Below, one piece after another: positions 36,646 through 42,168 of a DNA stretch of 42,168 nucleotides (positions within the stretch are counted from its first letter, which is position 1; every line of letters begins with the position of its first letter). Source of the DNA: Aurantimonas sp. 22II-16-19i (GTDB taxonomy: Bacteria > Pseudomonadota > Alphaproteobacteria > Rhizobiales > Rhizobiaceae); contig NZ_AQQS01000046.1 in the NCBI RefSeq assembly GCF_002088275.1, positions 1 to 42,168 on the forward strand, read 5' to 3'. The notes under the pieces are model-generated. The model was not told where the DNA came from and did no database searches. It saw nothing but the letters and a program-made list of their open reading frames with translations. Position numbers and translations under genes: made by a program.

Positions 36646-37063
36646 AGGCGGTGGTGCCACCATCCATTCTGGGACGTCGGTTCTGCGACGCGGGTTCGTC
36701 ACGCCAGATGCGGGCCGAAACGCCGGCGCGAGATATCTGAATGCGGTTGGGACGGGGCCCGTGAATGACGATCCGTCGGATTTCGCGGTGAACCGTCGTC
36801 GGCGATGATTGGTGAAAGCCAGCCTGCGGGCCGGACTTGCGCGAGGTGAGGCCGTCTGCAGACCCGCCATGCAGCCCCGATGTGTCGCATCGACGGGGGC
36901 CGAATCAGCAAATGTTAAAGCCGCTCGGGCATCATCACGTCCGGTGATGGGGCGGAAGGCGGCAGTTCGCGGCGTCTCCCTCCACGCCAGGCTTCAGGGT
37001 CGATCGCTCGGATGACAGGCGGGCTCCGCTTCCGAGCACGCCGGCAGGCGGGGAGGGCCGCGC
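36646..37063. other. Intergenic region, nothing recognised
   Basis: About 420 bases between the palindrome and the small Cys-rich gene. Small frames are present on both strands, none with protein character. No RNA gene or terminator was recognised. Confidence 0.4.
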
Positions 37064-37258
37064 ATGGCATTTTCCGAGGAAGAGAAGCAGGGCTGGCTGG
37101 CCCGCAAGCGCCGCCGGGAGCGGCCGCGGCCGTTCTTCTTCGACCAGCGGCCGGTGGGCGTCTGCATCCACTGCCAGGCCCCCTTCGGCATGGCCGACGG
37201 CACGGTGATCGGCGGCGTCGCCGTCTGCGACGATTGCGAGGAATGCCCGGACTTCTGA
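37064..37258 (+). CDS. Small (64-residue) Cys-rich protein, putative zinc-binding
   Basis: The ATG at 37064 has GGGAGGG just upstream. The product is a basic N-terminal helix (EEEKQGWLARKRRRERPRP) followed by a compact domain with Cys34-x2-Cys37 (CIHCQAPF) and Cys55-x2-Cys58-x2-Cys61 (CDDCEECPDF), a layout that could hold one zinc ion. A basic tail before a zinc knuckle suggests nucleic-acid or ribosome contact, but this is inference. I know no named family. It is alone, convergent with ugpC, with 179 bases between the stops. Confidence 0.75.
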   Translation: MAFSEEEKQGWLARKRRRERPRPFFFDQRPVGVCIHCQAPFGMADGTVIGGVAVCDDCEECPDF

Positions 37259-37437
37259 TGCGGGCCCGGGCCAGTCCGCCTCACCTTCACCGGTCGCCAA
37301 GCCGAAACTGAACGGCAGCATGATCCCGACATGCAGGACGCGGGGTTCTCGCCCCGCGCCGAGACGTCTTGCGACCGGATCACACCGAAACAGACGGGGC
37401 GAAGCCGACCCGCCTTCCGGCCGGTCGGCCGGGCGGG

Positions 37438-38508
37438 CTACACGCGTTGGCCGGTCGCCTGGTCGAAGCGGTGGAAGCTGGCGGCGTTGGCGGCGGCGCG
37501 CACGGGTGTGCCGGGTTCCAGATGGCTGTAGCCGGCGACGCGGACGGCGACTTCGGGGCCGTTTTCGGGAAGCGTGCCGTAGACGTAGCTTTCGGCGCCG
37601 ACGACCTCGACGCCGGAGACGGTGAGATCGAAGACGGCGTCGTCCTCCTGGCGGGCGTCGGCGTCACCGACGAGGCGCATGTGCTCGGGCCGCACGCCGA
37701 GGGTTTCGGCGCGGGCGCCCGGCGCAGCGGCGAGGGCGTCCGGCGCGGCAAGGCCCGGAATGCCGCGCGCACCCAGCGGCAGGAGGTTCATGGCGGGCGA
37801 GCCGATGAAGGTCGCGACGAACAGGCTGGCGGGGCGCTCATAGACGTCCATCGGCGAGCCGGCCTGCTCGATCCTGCCGGCGTTCAACACCACCAGCGTG
37901 TCGGCGAGCGTCATCGCCTCCAGCTGGTCGTGGGTCACGTAGAGGCTGGTGGTGCGAAGCCGGCGCTGCAGCCGGCGGATCTCGGCGCGCATCTGGACGC
38001 GCAGTTTCGCGTCGAGATTGGACAAGGGCTCGTCGAACAGGAAGGCGGCGGGCTCGCGCACCAGCGCCCGGCCCATGGCGACGCGCTGGCGCTGGCCGCC
38101 GGAGAGCTGGCCGGGGCGGCGGTCGAGCAGCGGCGCGATCTCCAGCATCGTCGCCGCCTCGTCGACCCGCCGGGCGATCTCGGCCGCGGCCATCTTGCGG
38201 TTCTTCAGGCCGTATTCGAGGTTTCCGCGGACGGTCATGTGGGGATAGAGCGCGTAGTTCTGGAACACCATGGCGATGTCGCGCGCCGCCGGCTCCAGCT
38301 CGTTGACGACCCGGTCGCCGATCTTCACCGTGCCCGACGAGATCGACTCGAGGCCTGCGACCATGCGCAGGAGCGTGGACTTGCCGCAGCCGGACGGGCC
38401 GACGAGGACGACGAACTGGCCGTCCTCGATGGACAAGGAGACGCCCTTCACCGCCTCGACGCCCCCCTGGTAGACCTTGCGCACGTCCGTCAGTTCGATA
38501 TTCGCCAC
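37438..38508 (-). CDS. ugpC: Glycerol-3-phosphate ABC importer ATPase
   Basis: The 356-residue MalK-type ATPase has Walker [10 protein letters not shown] (37-45), signature [15 protein letters not shown], Walker [12 protein letters not shown] and a C-terminal OB-fold (TOBE) region ([13 protein letters not shown]). It powers uptake of sn-glycerol-3-phosphate and glycerophosphodiesters, a phosphate and carbon source. The start is a GTG at 38508, giving the sequence [13 protein letters not shown] typical of UgpC; it lies a single base after the ugpE stop, so translation is coupled. The open frame reaching to 38589 is the shadow of ugpE. It is last of the ugpBAEC operon; no ugpQ phosphodiesterase gene follows. 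Confidence 0.94.
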   Translation of the reverse strand: MANIELTDVRKVYQGGVEAVKGVSLSIEDGQFVVLVGPSGCGKSTLLRMVAGLESISSGTVKIGDRVVNELEPAARDIAMVFQNYALYPHMTVRGNLEYGLKNRKMAAAEIARRVDEAATMLEIAPLLDRRPGQLSGGQRQRVAMGRALVREPAAFLFDEPLSNLDAKLRVQMRAEIRRLQRRLRTTSLYVTHDQLEAMTLADTLVVLNAGRIEQAGSPMDVYERPASLFVATFIGSPAMNLLPLGARGIPGLAAPDALAAAPGARAETLGVRPEHMRLVGDADARQEDDAVFDLTVSGVEVVGAESYVYGTLPENGPEVAVRVAGYSHLEPGTPVRAAANAASFHRFDQATGQRV

Positions 38509-38509
38509 G

Positions 38510-39358
38510 TCACTTTTCCGATTCGACCAGGCCGCGCACGAACCAACGCTGCATCCCGACGACGACCAGCACCGGCGGCAGGATGGCAAGGATCGAAGTC
38601 ACCATCACCATGTTCCAGGGCGTGTCAGCATCGGCGAAGGAGACCATCTTCCTCAGCGCGATGACGATCGTGTTCATCTGGTTGTCGTTGGTCACGAGGA
38701 GCGGCCAGAGATATTGCGTCCATCCGTAGATGAACAGGATGACGAACAGCGCCGCGATGTTCGTCTTCGACAGGGGGAGGAGGATGTCCTTCAGGAACCG
38801 CATGGGGCCGGCGCCGTCGATGCGCGCCGCCTCGACCAGCTCGGAAGGGATGGTCAGGAAGAACTGGCGGAACAGGAGCGTCGCCGTCGCCGAGGCGATC
38901 AGCGGCAGGATCAGCCCGGCATAGGTGTCGATCATCCCGAGATCGACCATCACCTTGTAGGTCGGCAGGATGCGCACCTCGACGGGCAGCATCAGCGTCA
39001 CGAAGATCAGCCAGAAGAACACCATCCGCAGCGGGAAGCGGAAGAACACGACGGCGAAGGCGGAGAGGATCGAGATGAAGATCTTGCCGAGCGCGATGCC
39101 GAAGGCCATCACCAGCGTGTTGAACAGCAGGGTTCCGACGCCGACGCCGCCGATCCGGCCGATGCCGCCGAAGATCGCCCCGGCATAGTTCGCCGCCGCC
39201 TGGTCGCCCGGCGTCAGCGGCAGCGGCGGGCGCAGGATGGTCACCAGCGACTGGGTCGAGGCGACGAAGGTGTAGTAGATCGGAAACGCGACGACGAGGA
39301 CGCCGAGGATCAGGACGAGGTGCGCGTTGGGGCGGCCGATGCCGCGCTTCTCGATCAT
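38510..39358 (-). CDS. ugpE: Glycerol-3-phosphate ABC importer permease UgpE
   Basis: The 282-residue permease has six membrane helices and the EAA loop ([26 protein letters not shown]) that docks onto UgpC. The N-terminus [20 protein letters not shown] is typical of UgpE. The ATG at 39358 has no clear ribosome binding site; instead it overlaps by ATGA with the stop of a 21-codon mini-ORF that itself overlaps the ugpA stop, so ugpE translation may depend on reading through that mini-ORF. Confidence 0.94.
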   Translation of the reverse strand: MIEKRGIGRPNAHLVLILGVLVVAFPIYYTFVASTQSLVTILRPPLPLTPGDQAAANYAGAIFGGIGRIGGVGVGTLLFNTLVMAFGIALGKIFISILSAFAVVFFRFPLRMVFFWLIFVTLMLPVEVRILPTYKVMVDLGMIDTYAGLILPLIASATATLLFRQFFLTIPSELVEAARIDGAGPMRFLKDILLPLSKTNIAALFVILFIYGWTQYLWPLLVTNDNQMNTIVIALRKMVSFADADTPWNMVMVTSILAILPPVLVVVGMQRWFVRGLVESEK

Positions 39359-39420
39359 CGGGACAGGACTTTAAGCATGCGGGTATGGGCCTCGAGCATG
39401 CGGATCAGGGCCTCAACCAT
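39355..39420 (-). CDS. 21-codon mini-ORF bridging ugpA and ugpE
   Basis: ATG at 39420 lies inside the last codons of ugpA (TATGGTTGA), and the TGA at 39355-39357 overlaps the ugpE ATG as ATGA. The peptide contains a seven-residue duplication, EALIRML followed by EAHTRML, encoded by a 21-bp tandem repeat (39375-39395 and 39396-39416), so the duplication kept the frame open. It would form a short amphipathic helix. Whether it makes a working peptide or only couples translation is unknown. Confidence 0.4.
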   Translation of the reverse strand: MVEALIRMLEAHTRMLKVLSR

Positions 39421-40294
39421 AGTGGACGCGCCTTTCGACATAGCGGAACTGGACCGCCGTCAGGGCGATGACGATCGCCATCAGGATCACCGACTGGGCG
39501 GCCGAGCCGCCGAGGTCGAGATTGACGAAGCCGTCGTTGTAGACCTTGTAGACCAGCGTCTGGGTGGCCTGGGCGGGACCGCCGCCGGTGACCGCGTCGA
39601 TGATGCCGAAGGTGTCGAAGAAGGCATAGACGGTGTTGACCACCAGCAGGAAGAAGGTGGTCGGCGCGATCAGCGGGAAGACGATCGTCCAGAAGCGCTT
39701 GGTCGAGGACGCGCCATCGATGGCGGCGGCCTCCAAAAGCGAGCGCGGGATCGACTGGAGCGCGGCGACGAAGAACAGGAAGTTGTAGCTGATCTGCTTC
39801 CAGGCGGCCGCCACCACGACGAGCAGCATCGCCTGGTCGCCGTCGAGCAGCGGGTTCCAGTCGTAGCCGGCGTTGCGCAGGAGATAGGCGAAGGTGCCCA
39901 TCGACGGGTTGAACATGAACAGCCACAACAGGCCCGCCACCGCGGGAGCGACGGCATAGGGCCAGATCAGCATGGTGCGATAGAAGCCCTTGCCGCGGAC
40001 GACCTTCTCGGCGGCGGTCGCGAGGAACAAGGCGAGGGCCATCGCCAGCACCGCCGTCGAGACGGAGAAGACCACCGTCACCCGGACGGAATTGAGGTAG
40101 TCCGGATTGCCGAGCACCTGGGAGAAATTCGCAAGGCCGACGAACCGGCTCTTCAGGCCGAAGGGATCCTCCTTCAGCAGCGATTGGTAGAGCGCCTGGC
40201 TGGCGGGCCAGTAGAAGAACACCAGCGTGATCGCCACCTGCGGCGCGAGCAGCAGATAGGGGAGCAGCTTGTTCGGGAAGACGGCTTTTTGCAA
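39413..40294 (-). CDS. ugpA: Glycerol-3-phosphate ABC importer permease UgpA
   Basis: The permease has six helices and the EAA loop ([24 protein letters not shown]). Its family usually has about 293 residues and starts with a Lys/Arg-rich segment before [11 protein letters not shown]; the TTG at 40294 gives exactly that length, with AAGG about eight bases upstream. A GTG at 40429 would add 45 Pro-rich residues with a repeated DISPQ/DISPP, unlike family members, and has no ribosome binding site. I prefer TTG. The stop lies inside a 21-bp tandem repeat. Confidence 0.9.
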   Translation of the reverse strand: MQKAVFPNKLLPYLLLAPQVAITLVFFYWPASQALYQSLLKEDPFGLKSRFVGLANFSQVLGNPDYLNSVRVTVVFSVSTAVLAMALALFLATAAEKVVRGKGFYRTMLIWPYAVAPAVAGLLWLFMFNPSMGTFAYLLRNAGYDWNPLLDGDQAMLLVVVAAAWKQISYNFLFFVAALQSIPRSLLEAAAIDGASSTKRFWTIVFPLIAPTTFFLLVVNTVYAFFDTFGIIDAVTGGGPAQATQTLVYKVYNDGFVNLDLGGSAAQSVILMAIVIALTAVQFRYVERRVHYG

Positions 40295-40441
40295 CGCGCG
40301 GCCTTGAGGGGGTGAGATGTCCAGCCCCGGCCCCGAAGACAGGCTTTGCGGGCTCTTGACGGGAACGGCCGGAGGGGTCTGCGGCGAGATGTCCGGCGCC
40401 GCCGCGAAGGCGACGGCACCGGGTTTCACGGGGAGGGCGCG

Positions 40442-41740
40442 TTACTGCGCTTCGGCGATCGCCTCGTTGCCGAGCCGGACGATGTTGTCCATCGTCGTCT
40501 GGGCGTCCTGCTGGCCGGCGAGGAGCGCCTCGAACTGCTCGTTCTCGATGTCGCGGATCTGCGGCAGGTTCGGCAGGCGCACGCCCTTCGAATTCGCCGT
40601 CGGCTCCTTGCCCATCATCTGGGTGATCGGCGTCTCGCGGCCGGGGTTCTTGTCGTAGAAGCCCGACTTCTTGGTGGCCTCGTAGGCCTCCATGGTCACC
40701 GGCAGGTAGCCCGACTTCTCGTGCAGCTGCTGCTGGATCTCGGTCTGCGACAGGAACTTGAAGAACTCGCCGATGCCCTTGTACTCCTCGTCGGACTTGC
40801 CGCCGAAGACCCAGAGGCTGGCGCCGCCGGGGATGGTGTTCTGCGGGGCGCCCTCGGCGGTCTCGTCATAGGGCAGCTGGCCGATGCCGTAGTTGATGCC
40901 GGACTTCACCACGTCGCCGAGGCCGCCGGAGGATTCCGTCAGGATCGCGCACTCGCCGGAGAGGAACAGCTGCTTGGCCTCGGAGGTGCGGCCGCCATAG
41001 CGGAAGACGCCGTCCTTGGCGAGAGAAGCGAGCTGGTTGAAATGCTCGACGAAGATCGGCGCATCCAGCTCGAGCGTCACGTCGGTGCCGGCGAGGCCGT
41101 TCTCCTGCGTGCCATAGGGCACGTTGTTCCAGGCGGCGAAGTTCTCGAGATGAATCCAGGTCAGCCAGGTCGAGGTGTAGCCGCAGTCGGCGGCGCCGGA
41201 CTGCTTGATCTTGCGGGCGGTCTCGAACACCTCCTGCCAGGTCTTCGGCGGGTTGGCGGTGTCGAGGCCGGCCTTCTCGAAGATATCCTTGTTGTAATAG
41301 AGGATCGGCGAGGAGGAGTTGTAGGGGAACGACAGCATGGTGCCGTCGGGCTTGGAATAATAGGCGACGATGCCGGGCAGGTAGCGCGACTTGTCGAAGG
41401 TCTCGCCGGCGGCTTCCAGCACCTCGGCCACGGGCTTCACGGCGCCTTCGGCGCCCATCATCACGCCGGTGCCGACGTCGAAGACCTGGATGATGCCGGG
41501 CGTCTGATTGGCCCGGAACGCGGCGATGCCGGCGTTGAGCGTCTCGGGATAGGTGCCCTTGAAGACCGGCACGACCTTGTAGTCCTGCTGGCTCTCGTTG
41601 AACTCGCGGGCGAGCGTGTCGACGACCTCGTTGTTGGCACCGGTCATGGCGTGCCACCACTGGATTTCGGTCTGGGCGAAGGCCGGCAGGGCCGTCGAAG
41701 CGGCGAGGGCGCCGGACAGGATCAGCGTGCGGATGGACAT
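40442..41740 (-). CDS. ugpB: Glycerol-3-phosphate-binding periplasmic protein
   Basis: The 432-residue solute-binding protein has a signal peptide (MSIRTLILSGALAASTALPA, cleavage AFA-QT near residue 22) and the UgpB hallmarks IQWWHAMTGANNEVVDTLA, FKGTYPETLNAGIAAFRAN, FPYNSSSPILYYN, WIHLENFAAWNN and KSGYLPVTMEAYE. It binds sn-glycerol-3-phosphate or glycerophosphocholine for the UgpAEC membrane complex. AGAGGAAA upstream supports the ATG at 41740. It heads the operon, and a PHO-box-like site lies about 106 bases upstream. Confidence 0.95.
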   Translation of the reverse strand: MSIRTLILSGALAASTALPAFAQTEIQWWHAMTGANNEVVDTLAREFNESQQDYKVVPVFKGTYPETLNAGIAAFRANQTPGIIQVFDVGTGVMMGAEGAVKPVAEVLEAAGETFDKSRYLPGIVAYYSKPDGTMLSFPYNSSSPILYYNKDIFEKAGLDTANPPKTWQEVFETARKIKQSGAADCGYTSTWLTWIHLENFAAWNNVPYGTQENGLAGTDVTLELDAPIFVEHFNQLASLAKDGVFRYGGRTSEAKQLFLSGECAILTESSGGLGDVVKSGINYGIGQLPYDETAEGAPQNTIPGGASLWVFGGKSDEEYKGIGEFFKFLSQTEIQQQLHEKSGYLPVTMEAYEATKKSGFYDKNPGRETPITQMMGKEPTANSKGVRLPNLPQIRDIENEQFEALLAGQQDAQTTMDNIVRLGNEAIAEAQ

Positions 41741-42168
41741 GGGGTTTCCTCTGAGAAGACTGCGGTGGGCCGCTTATTGGCCAGCCAGTGCAACAGCTTG
41801 ATGACGGTTCGCGAGCACCGTCGCCAGGTTGCAGCAGAGGCGGGCGTGTCACTGTTATGACAAGCCGGGTCTTCCCGCAACTGGCCAAACTCGTTGGGAT
41901 TTCCGCGCCTGTATGACGGTGGGTCCGAGATGCTGGCCCGGCGGCCGAAGGCACGGCCGCGGTGAGCGCCTGGCCTCACGGGCAGGCGGAAGGAAGGCCC
42001 CCGCCGCCCGGCGCGGGGTGCGACGGGCGCAGCCCGCGGCCGACGACGCGCCGGCTGCGCGGCGACGACCGATCGGGCGGCGGCAACCGGGCGTGTTCCT
42101 CGCCCGAGGGCCGACGTCGCGGCACGATATCCGGAGCCCGGCCGCGGCACCCGCCGGCAGCGGCGTGC
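41741..42168. other. Region upstream of ugpB, no gene recognised
   Basis: The first 125 bases form the leader and promoter region of ugpB, with the PHO-box-like site. The rest to the window end is very GC-rich; the frames open through it are Arg/Ala/Pro-rich and match no family. Confidence 0.4.
41846..41863 (-). promoter_or_regulatory. Candidate PHO box before ugpB
   Basis: On the minus strand TTGTCAT, four bases, then GTGACAC gives the 7-4-7 layout of a PhoB site; compared with CTGTCAT/CTGTCAC the arms match at six and five of seven positions. ugp operons in rhizobia are PhoB-controlled, so the site makes sense. The same bases also read as TGTCA/TGACA inverted repeats, a possible alternative. 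Confidence 0.45.

Noticed and set aside
37339-37358. Hairpin after the ugpC stop (arms CGCGGGG and CCCCGCG)
   Set aside because: Seven base pairs but no T-run on either strand; could be chance in GC-rich DNA.
40295-40429. 45-residue N-terminal extension of UgpA from a GTG start
   Set aside because: Pro-rich, contains a small internal repeat, lacks a ribosome binding site and makes the protein longer than its family.

Overview
The window looks like chromosomal DNA of a high-GC alphaproteobacterium of the order Hyphomicrobiales (Rhizobiales). The evidence is the run coaD, two cyclophilins, queA, DUF1236, tgt; an MlaE permease with an N-terminal STAS-like domain beside MlaF, a very long MlaD and a PqiC-type lipoprotein; and palindromic repeats of a type common in that order. 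The family is not certain; something near Aurantimonadaceae is only a guess. No rRNA, tRNA, CRISPR array, transposase or phage gene was recognised.

Layout. 1-750: no gene, one perfect 33-bp inverted repeat. 752-2488: an AT-richer islet with a single AIPR-family (abortive-infection type) gene whose N-terminus carries a nuclease-like E...D...QxK pattern. 2735-3910: HPP-CBS membrane protein. 4413-6008: two exported proteins of unknown function. 6096-8936: a UvrD/PcrA-type helicase carrying a palindromic repeat in frame. 9009-12099: a TRAP transporter operon (dctP, dctQ, dctM in transcription order). 12238-16512: an EEP-family hydrolase, a small possibly Rmf-like protein, and two related proline iminopeptidases on either side of a GFA-family zinc protein. 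16664-18422: a lower-GC pair (dihydrodipicolinate-synthase-like lyase and LysE exporter) bracketed by two copies of the same palindrome. 18641-21139: RarD and a fused acetyltransferase/carbon-nitrogen hydrolase, convergent with no space between them.

21972-26560: coaD, two peptidyl-prolyl isomerases, queA and tgt. QueA and Tgt catalyse two steps of tRNA queuosine synthesis. Tgt here has lost three of the four usual zinc ligands. 26626-29805: a DUF4864 protein, a short unknown protein and a large exported DUF4139 protein. 29912-30892: a dipeptide-epimerase-like enolase-superfamily protein, divergent from the Mla lipid-transport operon (31079-36523), in which MlaD has a long tail of 96-residue repeats. 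37064: a small Cys-rich protein. 37438-41740: a complete ugpBAEC glycerol-3-phosphate ABC importer read on the minus strand, with a PHO-box-like site upstream of ugpB and a 21-codon mini-ORF that joins ugpA to ugpE by overlapping stop and start codons.

Most of the window is ordinary housekeeping and transport DNA. The points most worth a second look are the lone AIPR gene, the palindrome inside the helicase gene, the ugpA-ugpE mini-ORF, the zinc-less Tgt, the MlaD repeat array, the paired palindromes around the lyase/LysE islet, and the short tandem repeats placed at a ribosome binding site or a promoter region.
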